Below are positions 49,349 through 58,430 of a DNA stretch of 64,000 nt, one piece after another. Location of the stretch: assembly GCF_009905545.1 (NCBI RefSeq), contig NZ_JAAALB010000027.1, forward strand, positions 1 through 64,000, given 5' to 3'. Position numbers and translations under genes: made by a program. This DNA comes from Cellulophaga sp. BC115SP. GTDB taxonomy: Bacteria; Bacteroidota; Bacteroidia; Cytophagales; Spirosomataceae. The notes below the pieces were generated by a model, which saw nothing but the letters and a program-made list of their open reading frames with translations, did not search any database and was not told the origin of the DNA. Position 1 is the first letter of the stretch. Each line of letters begins with the position of its first letter.

Positions 49349-49379
49349 TTGTCTAGCTTTAATGCTTGTTTTATATTTG
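49349..49379 (+). promoter_or_regulatory. Promoter of pdhC
   Basis: TTG (49349-49351), a 20-base spacer and TATATTTG (49372-49379), an exact -7 match. The predicted start leaves an untranslated leader of about 85 bases before the ATG at 49473. Confidence 0.6.
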
Positions 49380-49472
49380 TGAATTACTTTAAAACGGTAT
49401 TTTCAATCCCTTTAATTAAAGATTGATGCAACGCAAGTTGCTTCGACCATAAATTTCCTATAACTAAGAATC

Positions 49473-51155
49473 ATGGCAGAAATTATTACGATGCCCAAAA
49501 TGAGCGACACCATGACTGAAGGTGTTGTGGCAGAGTGGCTCAAGAAAGTTGGCGACGTCCTCAAGCCAGGCGACGGTCTTTTGGCTGAAATCGAAACAGA
49601 TAAAGCGACAATGGAGCTTGATTTGGATGAGAGAATGGACTTGAGCAATTTTAAAGATTGTAGACTTTTATACATTGGCTTAGAAAAAGGTAAAGCTGTA
49701 CCTATCGATAGCATCATTGCTATCATCGGTGAAAATGGCGAAGCATACGAGCATCTCTTGAGTGGTGCTCCTGCGGCGGCAGCTCCTGCACCTGTTGCTG
49801 AAGCTCCTGCGGCGGCTCCTGCTGCTCCAGCAGCTCCTGCGGTTGATACGTCAGGTATCAAAGCAGAAATCATTGGTATGCCAAAAATGAGTGATACCAT
49901 GACAGAAGGTACACTTGTAACATGGCTTCGTAAAGTTGGGGATGTAATCAAACCTGGCGAAGCTCTTTTGGCAGAAGTTGAAACTGACAAAGCTACAATG
50001 GAGTTTGACCTTGATAACTTCATTGATATTTCTAAATATTCTCCTTGTACCTTGTTGTACATTGGTATCGAAGAAGGTAAAACAGTTGCAGTAGATGACG
50101 TTATCGCTGTGATTGGTGAGCCTGGTGCCAACTATCAAGCATTGTTATCAGCGGGTTCTGCTCCAGCAGCTCCTGCACCAGCAGCAACACCTGCGCCTGC
50201 GCCAGTGGCAACTGCTACTCCTGCGGCAGCTCCTGCACCAGCAGCAGCGCCTGTAGCTGAAGCAACTGTAACTTCTGCTGATGGCCGTGTGAAAGCTTCT
50301 CCTCTAGCAAAAGCTTTGGCGAAAGATAAAGGTATCAACTTAAACGAGGTAAAAGGTTCAGGAGAAAACGGTCGTATCGTAAAAACTGATATCGACAATT
50401 ATGTACCTGCTCCTAAGGCTGCTCCAGCGGCTAAACCAGCGGCAGCAGCAGCTCCTGCAACTATCTTGGGTCAAGAAAGCTATGAGGAGTTCTCAGTAAA
50501 CCAAATGCGTAAAACAATAGCACGTCGTTTGTCTGAGTCTAAATTCTCTGCTCCTGAGTTCTATCTAACGATGGAAATCAATATGGACAAAGCTATGGCT
50601 GCTCGTACTTCAATGAACGAATTCTCTCCTGTGAAAATCTCGTTCAACGATATGGTAATCAAAGCTGTAGCTGCTGCATTGACTAAACACCCGAAAGTAA
50701 ACTCTTACTGGTTGGGCGACAAAATCCGTATCAACCACCACGTACATATTGGTATGGCGGTAGCAGTTGAAGACGGTTTGTTGGTTCCAGTAATTCGTTT
50801 TGCTAACACAAAGTCATTATCACAAATCTCTGCTGAAGCGAAGGATTTGGGTGGTAAGGCTAAAAATAAACAATTGCAACCAAAAGATTGGGAAGGCAAT
50901 ACATTTACAGTAAGTAACTTAGGTATGTTCGGTATCGATGAGTTTACTTCTATCATCAACCAACCAGAATCTTGTATCTTGGCTGTAGGTGGTATCAAAG
51001 AAACAGTTGGTGTGAAAAACGGACAGTTCTATGCTACTAACGTAATGAAAGTAACATTAACTTGTGACCACCGTACTGTGGATGGCGCAACTGGTGCTGC
51101 ATTCTTGCAAACATTCAAGCAATTGCTTGAAGATCCAATCAAATTATTGGTGTAA
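49473..51155 (+). CDS. pdhC: Dihydrolipoamide acetyltransferase, pyruvate dehydrogenase E2
   Basis: E2 passes the acetyl group from E1 to coenzyme A. The 560-aa protein has two lipoyl domains (lipoylated Lys K44 and K173, both in ETDKATME), Ala/Pro-rich linkers, a peripheral-subunit-binding domain (about 270-307, [19 protein letters not shown]) and the catalytic domain ending in CDHRTVDGA with H533 and D537. The E1 genes are not adjacent. The long Ala/Pro linkers (about 100-127 and 210-265) raise local GC. A 14-bp-stem terminator follows. Confidence 0.96.
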   Translation: MAEIITMPKMSDTMTEGVVAEWLKKVGDVLKPGDGLLAEIETDKATMELDLDERMDLSNFKDCRLLYIGLEKGKAVPIDSIIAIIGENGEAYEHLLSGAPAAAAPAPVAEAPAAAPAAPAAPAVDTSGIKAEIIGMPKMSDTMTEGTLVTWLRKVGDVIKPGEALLAEVETDKATMEFDLDNFIDISKYSPCTLLYIGIEEGKTVAVDDVIAVIGEPGANYQALLSAGSAPAAPAPAATPAPAPVATATPAAAPAPAAAPVAEATVTSADGRVKASPLAKALAKDKGINLNEVKGSGENGRIVKTDIDNYVPAPKAAPAAKPAAAAAPATILGQESYEEFSVNQMRKTIARRLSESKFSAPEFYLTMEINMDKAMAARTSMNEFSPVKISFNDMVIKAVAAALTKHPKVNSYWLGDKIRINHHVHIGMAVAVEDGLLVPVIRFANTKSLSQISAEAKDLGGKAKNKQLQPKDWEGNTFTVSNLGMFGIDEFTSIINQPESCILAVGGIKETVGVKNGQFYATNVMKVTLTCDHRTVDGATGAAFLQTFKQLLEDPIKLLV

Positions 51156-51173
51156 TCCAAGTATTTGAACCAT

Positions 51174-51234
51174 CAAAAGATGAAAGATACTTCTTATCCA
51201 AAAGATGGGAAGCGTCTTTCATCTTTTGTGTTTT
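51174..51234 (+). terminator. Terminator of pdhC
   Basis: CAAAAGATGAAAGA (51174-51187) and TCTTTCATCTTTTG (51215-51228) are a perfect 14-bp stem followed by TGTTTT. It lies 19 bases after the stop codon. Confidence 0.75.
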
Positions 51235-51292
51235 ATAGAGGACTTAACGTCTTTCTTTTCTTTACCGACAAACATTTTATTCTTGAAAATAG

Positions 51293-51835
51293 ATGGAAAA
51301 AATTAGATCAACCACCGTCTTGGCGATTGTGCACAATGGCGAGGTAGCCATCGGAGCAGATGGACAAGCAACCATGGGAAGCACCGTAGCCAAAAACCAT
51401 GTTCGTAAAATCCGAAAACTGTTGAATGGTAAAATTGTGACAGGTTTCGCTGGTTCTACTGCCGATGCATTTACCCTTTTGGAAAGATTTGAAGAAAAAC
51501 TCAATGCTTTTGGTGGGAATATGAAGCGTGCTAGTATTGAATTAGCAAAAGACTGGCGTACCGACCGCTATTTGCGCAGATTAGAAGCCATGATGATTGT
51601 AGCTGATAAAGAGGAGGCTTTGATTATTTCAGGTACAGGCGATGTCCTAGAACCAGAAAATGGTATTGCTGCGATTGGTTCAGGAAGTAACTATGCCCTT
51701 TCAGCAGCTTTGGCATTGAAAAAACATGCTCCTCATCTAACAGCTGAAGAAATGGTTAGAGAAGGATTAACCATTGCGGCAGATATTTGTATTTATACTA
51801 ATCATAACTTCGTTATCGAAAAACCTGCTGTTTAG
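51293..51835 (+). CDS. hslV: ATP-dependent protease subunit HslV
   Basis: HslV is the proteasome-like peptidase ring that works with the HslU ATPase. The 180-aa protein keeps the family core: [20 protein letters not shown] with the nucleophile Thr behind a 6-7 residue propeptide (MEKIRS), [26 protein letters not shown], and [12 protein letters not shown]. No hslU is adjacent in this window, so the ATPase gene must lie elsewhere. Confidence 0.96.
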   Translation: MEKIRSTTVLAIVHNGEVAIGADGQATMGSTVAKNHVRKIRKLLNGKIVTGFAGSTADAFTLLERFEEKLNAFGGNMKRASIELAKDWRTDRYLRRLEAMMIVADKEEALIISGTGDVLEPENGIAAIGSGSNYALSAALALKKHAPHLTAEEMVREGLTIAADICIYTNHNFVIEKPAV

Positions 51836-51864
51836 GTATAAATGCGAAATTATGAGCTAAGTCA

Positions 51865-51926
51865 AAAGCTCCGTAGCGACGATAGAATTATACTAAATTT
51901 GTTTTCTATCGTCGCTACGGAGCTTT
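51865..51926. repeat. 23-bp perfect palindrome between hslV and dinB
   Basis: Arms 51865-51887 and 51904-51926 are exact reverse complements (AAAGCTCCGTAGCGACGATA in the left arm) around a 16-base loop. It lies between convergent genes. The GCTCCGTAGCGACG core looks like a Bacteroidota REP-type unit. There is no U-tract beyond TTTAT. Confidence 0.7.
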
Positions 51927-51945
51927 ATATGTATCAATCGCTACT

Positions 51946-52410
51946 TTACTTTCTGGTCTCTTCTCTGGCAAAAACAATAAAATCAGTGACAGGTAGTTCC
52001 TGCATTTTGCCCTTCAAATGACTCACCAATTGCCCACGGTGATAGCCAGAATGAAGCATCAAATGTGTAAGTATTTCATATAAACTAGAAAAATGTGTTT
52101 CGTCCTTGCTATTAGTATAGGATACGGTCCTCCCAAAGGTCAATTCTTCACTCTGATCTATGAGTTCTTGCCATCTTTGAGTAATATTTCTCAACATAAT
52201 TACACATTCCGAAAAATCCTTAGTTTCCCATAAAGGAATATACGCTCGAACTTCTCTAGCACGATTATACCATGTCAAATGAGCAGCCAAAATATGCGAT
52301 AATAGTTCTAGTGAGCGTGTATCTGGTCTATCAAGTGATTGTAAGGCTTGGATAACTTGTTCGTTTGCCCAAACTTCATAATTCATTAATTTAGCAAAAT
52401 GATACTTCAT
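51946..52410 (-). CDS. DinB-family protein
   Basis: The chosen start MKYHFAKLMNYEVWANEQV gives 154 aa, the usual DinB/YfiT-like length. The four-helix-bundle metal ligands are visible as HILAAHLTWYNR near residue 40 and HLMLHSGYHRGQLVSHL near residue 120. The function is unknown beyond possible thiol-dependent transferase activity in the superfamily. An ATG at 52464 would add 18 residues. It is convergent with hslV. Confidence 0.88.
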   Translation of the reverse strand: MKYHFAKLMNYEVWANEQVIQALQSLDRPDTRSLELLSHILAAHLTWYNRAREVRAYIPLWETKDFSECVIMLRNITQRWQELIDQSEELTFGRTVSYTNSKDETHFSSLYEILTHLMLHSGYHRGQLVSHLKGKMQELPVTDFIVFAREETRK

Positions 52411-52641
52411 AGTAAGAGTGTTTTTTGGATGATATTTAAAGGTATCAAAGTGGACATTTATCATTAAAATAATAAAAAATAGACCTAATCTTTGTATATT
52501 CGGCTAAATCTTTTCGAAAAAAGTTGATTTTTATCAAGATTCATAAAGTTTTCTTCAAAACTGGAACTAAAACAAATATAATCTTGTAAGTTTATAGACT
52601 AATTAGAGTACCCAGAGTATAAACCTAAAACAAATATTATT

Positions 52642-53277
52642 ATGTCATTAAGATTAGGAGACATTGCCCCAGACTTTACGGCAGAAACAACGCAAGGCAC
52701 AATCAATTTCCACGAGTGGATTGGCGATTCATGGGCTTTATTGTTCAGTCACCCAGCTGATTTTACTCCTGTTTGTACTACAGAGTTAGGTAAAACAGCG
52801 CTTTTGAAAGGTGAATTTGAGAAAAAAGGCGTAAAAGTTATTGCAGTTTCGGTAGATGATTTGGACTCTCACCAACGTTGGATTCCAGATATTGAAGAGG
52901 TAAATGGTGTGTCAGTTAATTTTCCTATCATTGCTGACGAAAGCCGTAACGTTGCTACTTTGTACGATATGATTCACCCAAATGCTTCTGAAAAAGCTAC
53001 AGTTCGCTCGGTGTTTATTATCGGTCCAGATAAAAAAATCAAATTAACGCTTACTTACCCAGCTTCTACTGGTCGTAACTTCCAAGAATTGCTTCGTGTG
53101 ATTGATTCTTTGCAGTTGACTGCCAACTATCAAGTAGCGACTCCAGCAGACTGGAAAGACGGTGAGGATGTAATTATTACGCCTGCGGTAAAAACAGAAG
53201 ATGCTGCTGAGAAATTCCCTAAAGGATTCACAGTAGTTAAACCATATTTGCGTACAACACCACAACCTAACAAATAG
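52642..53277 (+). CDS. 1-Cys peroxiredoxin (Prx6-like)
   Basis: The 211-aa protein reduces peroxides with the Cys in DFTPVCTTEL (about residue 47), the Prx6-subfamily signature PVCTTE. Other marks are FSHPADFTPV and LLRVIDSLQL, and the long C-terminal extension (ADWKDGEDVIITPAV) typical of Prx6. No resolving Cys is visible. It is a single gene with a 3'-end element. Confidence 0.95.
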   Translation: MSLRLGDIAPDFTAETTQGTINFHEWIGDSWALLFSHPADFTPVCTTELGKTALLKGEFEKKGVKVIAVSVDDLDSHQRWIPDIEEVNGVSVNFPIIADESRNVATLYDMIHPNASEKATVRSVFIIGPDKKIKLTLTYPASTGRNFQELLRVIDSLQLTANYQVATPADWKDGEDVIITPAVKTEDAAEKFPKGFTVVKPYLRTTPQPNK

Positions 53278-53320
53278 GTTGTCTTATGTTATGTTTGACT
53301 TCGAATTCTAATCGAGTGAA

Positions 53321-53495
53321 TTGAGATTGAGGGAAAGAGTGATTATTTTAAGCTGTAGAGACGCAATGCTTTGCGTCTAAGAATGAGTCATATTGCATAT
53401 CAAAAAAGCGTTCGAAAAACAATTTTCGAACGCTTTTTTGATGAATAGTTAGAGAATAACCCCTATTCCGAAATCAGAGAAGACTCATGTTTGTA
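53321..53495 (+). repeat. 3'-end composite element, copy 4
   Basis: In the sense of the peroxiredoxin gene: GTGAATTGAGATTGAGGG tail, GTAGAGACGCAATGCTTTGC REP palindrome (from 53355), then a hairpin with perfect 20-bp arms at 53399-53418 and 53423-53442 around ACAA. After it ATAACCCC and GACTCATGTTTGT (53483-53495) match the distal part of copy 3. Confidence 0.75.
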
Positions 53496-53558
53496 TTTTC
53501 TGTCAAAATCTTCTACCAAAAGCGCAAGTAGTTCAGAAATAGTTTACTACGAATTTTA

Positions 53559-53566
53559 TATTTTTG
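53559..53566 (+). promoter_or_regulatory. Possible -7 element immediately before the GH25 gene
   Basis: TATTTTTG matches TAnnTTTG exactly but ends only 4 bases before the ATG at 53571, so a transcript from it would be leaderless. No clear -33 TTG is seen. Confidence 0.35.
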
Positions 53567-53570
53567 CAAT

Positions 53571-54374
53571 ATGATTCAACTATTACTGAAAAGATATTTC
53601 GCTTTACCACGCAATACAAAAATTGCCATACTTCTCACGATTTTCCTAGCTATTGTTTCCTTAATCATTTGGGGAATCTATGCTATTGTGATGCTTTTCA
53701 GACCTAATCCTAATGGTTGGGAAAATGTCTCGAAAGTAGGCATTTCAATGCCTTTACGATACGAAGTACATGGTATTGATGTATCTCACCACAATGGTGA
53801 AATTAACTGGAAGAAAGTCGAAAAGATGCGTTTTGAAGATAACAGAAAAATAGAGTTTGCCTTTTTGAAAGCTACCGAAGGTATTACACACGCCGACCGC
53901 CAGTTTGATCGTAACTGGGAGCATGCACGCAAATTTGGTATGCGACGTGGTGCCTATCACTTTTACATTGCTTGGCGCGAACCAGTAGGGCAAGCAAAAA
54001 ACTTTATCAATTCAGTAAAACTCGAGAAAGGAGACTTTGCTCCTGTTTTGGATATCGAACAAAACTCCTTGAAATCTGACGAGCAAATTATTAGAGAAAT
54101 TGGCGTGTGGCTCAATATGGTCGAAAACCATTATGGCACTAAGCCCATCATTTATACCAATCCTAATTTTTATAAGAAGTTTATCAAAGGTAATTATGAT
54201 GATTACCCACTATGGATTGCGGATTATTCTAACGAGACACTCAAGGGATATGGATCTAATCTTTGGTTTTGGCAACATAACAAAAATGGCTGGGTTGAGG
54301 GTATCAAAGGAACTGTAGATTTTAATGTTTTTTTAGGAAGCAAAGCTGATTTAGGCAATCTGTACATCAAATAA
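53571..54374 (+). CDS. Membrane-anchored GH25 lysozyme-like glycoside hydrolase
   Basis: The 267-aa protein has an N-terminal transmembrane anchor (residues about 18-44) and a GH25 domain: GIDVSHHNGEINWKKV with the first catalytic Asp, FAFLKATEG, GAYHFYIAW, PVLDIEQN (the DxE pair), PIIYTNPNFY and FWQHNKNGWV. It should cleave N-acetylmuramyl bonds in peptidoglycan, facing the periplasm. It is convergent with hisS, with a shared terminator between them. Confidence 0.93.
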   Translation: MIQLLLKRYFALPRNTKIAILLTIFLAIVSLIIWGIYAIVMLFRPNPNGWENVSKVGISMPLRYEVHGIDVSHHNGEINWKKVEKMRFEDNRKIEFAFLKATEGITHADRQFDRNWEHARKFGMRRGAYHFYIAWREPVGQAKNFINSVKLEKGDFAPVLDIEQNSLKSDEQIIREIGVWLNMVENHYGTKPIIYTNPNFYKKFIKGNYDDYPLWIADYSNETLKGYGSNLWFWQHNKNGWVEGIKGTVDFNVFLGSKADLGNLYIK

Positions 54375-54392
54375 CTTTGGGAGTTACCCATA

Positions 54393-54427
54393 AAAAAGCC
54401 CCACTAACTTTCGTCGGTGGGGTTCTT
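54393..54427. terminator. Bidirectional terminator between GH25 and hisS
   Basis: CCCCAC (54399-54404) and GTGGGG (54417-54422) form the stem, with A-rich sequence on the left and TTCTT on the right, so it can serve both convergent genes. Confidence 0.65.
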
Positions 54428-54448
54428 CATTTATATTGATGTAATCAG

Positions 54449-55813
54449 TTATTCGTTAATTTTTGCAAAAATATCGTCAATCGAAAGTTTGAACTGCTCC
54501 CCAGAAGTCATGTCTTTCAGAGTCAACAAACCTGATTGTAATTCATCAGAACCAATAATTACGACAAAAGGAATCTTCTTACGGTCTGCGTAATCCAATT
54601 GTTTTTTGATTTTGGAATTGTCTGGAAAAACCTCTGCATTAATACCTCTTTCACGAGCAGCACGAAGCAATGGCAAGGTATAGTTTTGCTCCTCTTTTCC
54701 AAAGTGACAGAATAATAATTTGGTCGTTACTGCTTGGTTATTAGGGAATAAATTCAATTCTTCCAAAACATCATAAATACGATCAACTCCAAATGAAATA
54801 CCCACTCCCGACAAACCTGGTACTCCAAACGTTCCTGTTAGGTTGTCATAACGACCACCTCCTGTGATAGAGCCAATTTGAACATCCAAAGCCTTTACTT
54901 CGAAAATAGCGCCAGTGTAGTACGACAAACCACGTGCAAGCGTAATGTCCAATTCAATATTTTCATCGGTCACGCCAAAGGCTGTCATGTAATTCCACAT
55001 TTCACGAAGCTCTTCAATACCTTTTTTACCAACTTCCGAAGTTTGAAGTAATTCCTCCAACCTCGTAAACTTTTCTTGGTTAGAACCTGTGATAGAGAAA
55101 ACAGGGGTTAAATTAGCCAAAGCCTCCTCTGAGAAACCTCTTTCCGCCAACTCTTCCATTACTTTTTCCTGACCAATTTTATCTAATTTATCAATCGCTA
55201 CAGCTAAAGCAGCCTCTTGTCCAGCAGCACCAATAGCTTCGGACAAACCAGAAAGAATTTTACGGTTATTGATTTTCAGGTTAAAGTTGATATTCAAACT
55301 TTGCATTACTTCCTGAATCATCATCACGATTTCGGCTTCACAAATCAAAGAATCCGTGCCTACTACGTCGGCGTCGCATTGATAAAATTCACGATAACGC
55401 CCTTTTTGAGGACGATCCGCACGCCAAACTGGTTGGATTTGGTATCTTTTGAAAGGAAGAGGCAATTCGTTACGATTCATCACAACATACCTTGCAAATG
55501 GTACAGTCAAGTCATAGCGCAAGCCTTTTTCTGAAATTTTGGTCGTTAGTTTTTTATACCCTTCATCCAAATCTGTTTGTGAGATTTTCTCAGAAAAGTT
55601 TCCAGAATTCAAGATTTTAAACAAAAGTTGGTCACCTTCATCTCCATATTTACCCATCAAAACCGAGAGATTTTCCATCGATGGAGTTTCCAATGGTTGG
55701 AAGCCAAATCTTTGAAAAACGGCCTTGATTGTGTCAAAAATATAATTTCTTTTGACCATTTTCTCTGGGCCAAAATCTCTAGTTCCTCTTGCTAATGATG
55801 GTTTGCTACTCAT
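54449..55813 (-). CDS. hisS: Histidine--tRNA ligase
   Basis: The enzyme charges tRNA-His. At 454 aa it has normal length. Class II motifs are visible: RGTRDFGPEKM at the N-terminus, LRYDLTVPFARYV, QIQPVWRADRPQKGRYREFYQCD (motif 2 region), the His-binding LARGLSYYTGAIFEV and the GGGRYDNL/GVGISFGVDR motif 3 region, then an anticodon-binding C-terminal domain. It is a single gene. Confidence 0.97.
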   Translation of the reverse strand: MSSKPSLARGTRDFGPEKMVKRNYIFDTIKAVFQRFGFQPLETPSMENLSVLMGKYGDEGDQLLFKILNSGNFSEKISQTDLDEGYKKLTTKISEKGLRYDLTVPFARYVVMNRNELPLPFKRYQIQPVWRADRPQKGRYREFYQCDADVVGTDSLICEAEIVMMIQEVMQSLNINFNLKINNRKILSGLSEAIGAAGQEAALAVAIDKLDKIGQEKVMEELAERGFSEEALANLTPVFSITGSNQEKFTRLEELLQTSEVGKKGIEELREMWNYMTAFGVTDENIELDITLARGLSYYTGAIFEVKALDVQIGSITGGGRYDNLTGTFGVPGLSGVGISFGVDRIYDVLEELNLFPNNQAVTTKLLFCHFGKEEQNYTLPLLRAARERGINAEVFPDNSKIKKQLDYADRKKIPFVVIIGSDELQSGLLTLKDMTSGEQFKLSIDDIFAKINE

Positions 55814-55972
55814 GATTCTGAATTAGTAATTTGATTAACTCTTAAAAAGTAGGTGCTTTTGAGGGCAAAACGAATATAAAAGCGCTGAATCGCAACGTAT
55901 TTAAGCATTTTTGAGATTCAAACTTGATTTATGGATTTCCTACTCGTTATTTAAAATGTCTGCAAAAATAAC

Positions 55973-56006
55973 AAACCCTTTAGGTTTTTGGAAGCCTAAA
56001 GGGTTT
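55973..56006. terminator. Orphan 12-bp hairpin between divergent hisS and the 51-aa gene
   Basis: AAACCCTTTAGG (55973-55984) and CCTAAAGGGTTT (55995-56006) are perfect arms with a 10-base loop, with T-rich sequence after it on both strands. It looks like a terminator, but both flanking genes start away from it and no gene ends there. The rest of the gap 55814-56064 shows nothing else. Confidence 0.6.
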
Positions 56007-56064
56007 TAATATCCGAAAATCTCTATATTTCAGGGTATTTCTCAAAGGAATATCCAATATTGTG

Positions 56065-56095
56065 TTGGATAAGAATGTTTAATTCTGTAATTTTG
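56065..56095 (+). promoter_or_regulatory. Promoter of the 51-aa basic protein gene
   Basis: TTG (56065-56067), a 20-base spacer, then TAATTTTG (56088-56095), an exact -7 match. The ATG at 56122 is about 20 bases after the predicted transcription start. Confidence 0.65.
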
Positions 56096-56121
56096 CACCT
56101 CAAACAAAAAATCTGTTTACA

Positions 56122-56277
56122 ATGGCCGTTACAAGACTAAAAAGAAAAGACAGAAGAAATAAGGCTATAGCTACAAACAAAGTCGAAGCAATTAAGCGTT
56201 TGCGTTTGAAGCCAGAAATCAAGTTGATTGATATCGAAGCTATCAAAGCTGAATTTGCTGCGAAGGCTGCGAAGTAA
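56122..56277 (+). CDS. Small basic conserved-type protein, 51 aa
   Basis: This 52-codon frame starts with ATG at 56122 and ends with TAA at 56277. The product (MAVTRLKRKDRRNKAIATNK at the start, EFAAKAAK at the end) is very rich in Lys, Arg and Ala, with codon use like highly expressed genes. A strong promoter precedes it. I do not recognise a named family; it resembles small ribosome- or nucleic-acid-associated proteins in composition only. Confidence 0.75.
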   Translation: MAVTRLKRKDRRNKAIATNKVEAIKRLRLKPEIKLIDIEAIKAEFAAKAAK

Positions 56278-56301
56278 TTTTCGAAATTTCTTCTAAGAGA
56301 T

Positions 56302-56778
56302 TTAAACCTCGTCGGTAGTGGCGGGGTTTTCTTGTTTTTCTACCTTTGGTTTTTCGTTTACTTTTCTCTGATTGGGTTTCCCTTTTCTATCATCCTTTTT
56401 ATCCTCTTTCTTTTCCACCTTTTTATCTTCCTTATTTCTAAGTACCTCACCCAAGTGGTTCAATTTCTTAATTTGCTTTGCTAGTTCTTTTTCCTGCTTA
56501 TTCATTTTCTTGTTAATATCCATCAACAATCTAAAACGAACAGCCTGTCCAAGGCATACCAATCCCAAACTTGTCAAGATTAATCCGTACAAGCCTAGCA
56601 AAAACCATATATAAAAGGCCTCATTCATGCCTTTTTTGAATGCAGCGGTAGCTACTACAGAAAGTCCAAATCCAAATAATAAAATACCAGCAGCGGCGCA
56701 CAAAATCCATTTGGTACGCAATGGCATACGCTTTACTAATCTTTCTCCTGGTGCTTTTTTTGCAATTTTTGGTCTCAT
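56302..56778 (-). CDS. Hypothetical two-TM protein with Lys-rich tail
   Basis: The 158-aa protein has two hydrophobic segments (about residues 26-47 and 57-80), then a coiled-coil-like charged helix (INKKMNKQEKELAKQIKKL) and a C-terminal tail from about residue 115 rich in Lys, Glu and Asp. The family is not recognised. It is convergent with the 51-aa gene; their ends are separated by 24 bases, and an AACCTCG/CGGGGTT hairpin overlaps its stop. Confidence 0.7.
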   Translation of the reverse strand: MRPKIAKKAPGERLVKRMPLRTKWILCAAAGILLFGFGLSVVATAAFKKGMNEAFYIWFLLGLYGLILTSLGLVCLGQAVRFRLLMDINKKMNKQEKELAKQIKKLNHLGEVLRNKEDKKVEKKEDKKDDRKGKPNQRKVNEKPKVEKQENPATTDEV

Positions 56779-56899
56779 GTTGTATTGTAAATGTATTAGG
56801 GTTAAAAAGATGTGTTAGTTTAGCTTGGGCTTTTGGCGGTAGACCAGCAGCCAAAATAACGATGATTGTTATCGCTTATCAGCAAAATACTGATAACAC

Positions 56900-57430
56900 T
56901 TATCTGGAAAGCCAATAGTCGGCCAACAGTTTTTCTACCTCTCTAAATTCGTCGTACAAACTTTGTGGCAAAATGGCTTTTGAATACGAATAACCATGTT
57001 TTTGCCAGAGGAAAAAAGTATAATAGTCAGACTCATAAATAGCTTTCATGATAGACTTTTGTTTGGTATTGAGTTTGGTTGGCAATTTTTTCTCAACACT
57101 CATCAAAAAGTATGCTTTGGTTTTGAAAAGTAGCATTTTTTTCCCGTTTACATATTTTTCAACAGGCTGAGCCTCCATTTCTACACTTTTTAGCGCCTCT
57201 TTTGGCAAATATACATCATCGACACGTTCGATATAAAAATTTGATCCATTCGTCTTAAATCTCCAACCTTGTGGCAGCTCGTTTCGGAGTGCCAATACAC
57301 GTTTGTCTTTACATAAGGTATTTACATCAAGATAGCGAAAAGCTGTATTTTGTCCAAAAAAAGTATGAGAGATAAGTATAAACCCTGATAGGATATAGAA
57401 TTTAATCCAATTAATTTGGGCATTTTTCAT
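56900..57430 (-). CDS. Hypothetical secreted protein
   Basis: The 176-aa protein has an N-terminal signal-like segment (WIKFYILSGFILISHTFFGQ). The rest is soluble with no motif that I recognise (LRNELPQGWRFKTNGSNFY, ending EVEKLLADYWLSR). Length and signal suggest a periplasmic or surface protein. Confidence 0.65.
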   Translation of the reverse strand: MKNAQINWIKFYILSGFILISHTFFGQNTAFRYLDVNTLCKDKRVLALRNELPQGWRFKTNGSNFYIERVDDVYLPKEALKSVEMEAQPVEKYVNGKKMLLFKTKAYFLMSVEKKLPTKLNTKQKSIMKAIYESDYYTFFLWQKHGYSYSKAILPQSLYDEFREVEKLLADYWLSR

Positions 57431-57607
57431 ATTTATTCAAGTTTGCTGTTAAATTTACAGACAGTTTATTTCAGTAAACTTAAAACTATTTTTATAATCA
57501 ATAACTATTCCCGAATTACAGTAGGACAAAACGTCTTATTTGGATACACTCAAAGCAGTCGAATTGTTTTACTGTAGATTAAAATTTAAACTTAAACAAT
57601 TTTTCCA

Positions 57608-58369
57608 ATGAAAATCAAGAAGAAGGTAATTTTAAGTGCCGCAGTTTGTCTTTTGGGCTTAAAAGTTCAAGCACAGGATTTCCGATTTGTAGAAAAAAAT
57701 CCTGAAAAGCCAGACGCTACTGAATATTGGGACCCAGAAGTTCGCGTTGTAACCCCAGGAGCTATTCCTTCAGATGCTATTGTGCTATTTGATGGCAAAA
57801 ATCTTGATCAGTGGGAGTCTATCAAAGACGGTAGTGCTGCTAAATGGGAGGTGAAAGATGGCGTATTTACAGTAGTTAAAGGTACTGGAAATATCTCTAC
57901 TAAAAAGCATTTTGGTGATTGCCAATTACATATCGAATGGCGTTCTCCTGAAGAGCCAGAGAATGTAAAAAGTCAAGGACGTGGCAATAGCGGTGTTTTC
58001 TTCCACGGAATTTACGAAGTACAAGTATTAAATTCATACAAAAACAGAACGTATCGTAATGGTCAAGCTGGTTCGGTTTACAAGCAAACACCTCCATTGG
58101 TAAATGCAACCGCGAAACAAGGTGATTGGAATACTTACGATATTATCTATACAGCGCCTCGTTTTACAGTAAATGGCGGTATCGAAACGCCTGGTTATGT
58201 TACCGTAATCCACAACGGTATTATCGTACAAAATCATACTAAAATTCAGGGTGTAACCAACTATATCGGTCAGCCAACCAATCCTGTACATGGACCAAAA
58301 GGACCAATCTCATTGCAAGACCACGGAAATGCAGTAAGTTTCAGAAATGTTTGGATTAGAGAATTGTAA
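57608..58369 (+). CDS. Secreted DUF1080 (3-keto-disaccharide hydrolase-like) protein
   Basis: The 253-aa protein has a signal peptide (ILSAAVCLLGLKVQAQ) and one DUF1080 domain, a concanavalin-like beta-sandwich: AIVLFDGKNLDQWESIKDG, FGDCQLHIEWRSPEEP, GRGNSGVFFHGIYEVQVLNS and GPISLQDHGNAVSFRNVWIREL are the family landmarks. Some members hydrolyse 3-keto sugars. It is a single gene followed by a strong terminator. Confidence 0.93.
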   Translation: MKIKKKVILSAAVCLLGLKVQAQDFRFVEKNPEKPDATEYWDPEVRVVTPGAIPSDAIVLFDGKNLDQWESIKDGSAAKWEVKDGVFTVVKGTGNISTKKHFGDCQLHIEWRSPEEPENVKSQGRGNSGVFFHGIYEVQVLNSYKNRTYRNGQAGSVYKQTPPLVNATAKQGDWNTYDIIYTAPRFTVNGGIETPGYVTVIHNGIIVQNHTKIQGVTNYIGQPTNPVHGPKGPISLQDHGNAVSFRNVWIREL

Positions 58370-58384
58370 GATTTCATAGTTTCA

Positions 58385-58430
58385 ACAAAAAAGCGAGTGT
58401 TTTTCGAAACGCTCGCTTTTTTGTTTTTAT
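58385..58430 (+). terminator. Terminator of the DUF1080 gene
   Basis: ACAAAAAAGCGAG (58385-58397) and CTCGCTTTTTTGT (58412-58424) form a 13-bp stem followed by TTTTT. It resembles the hairpins of the 3'-end elements but has no REP palindrome or tail. Confidence 0.75.

Noticed and set aside
50135-50398. Antisense Ala/Gly-rich frame within pdhC
   Set aside because: It is a mirror of the Ala/Pro linker codons of E2; there is no start signal or family.
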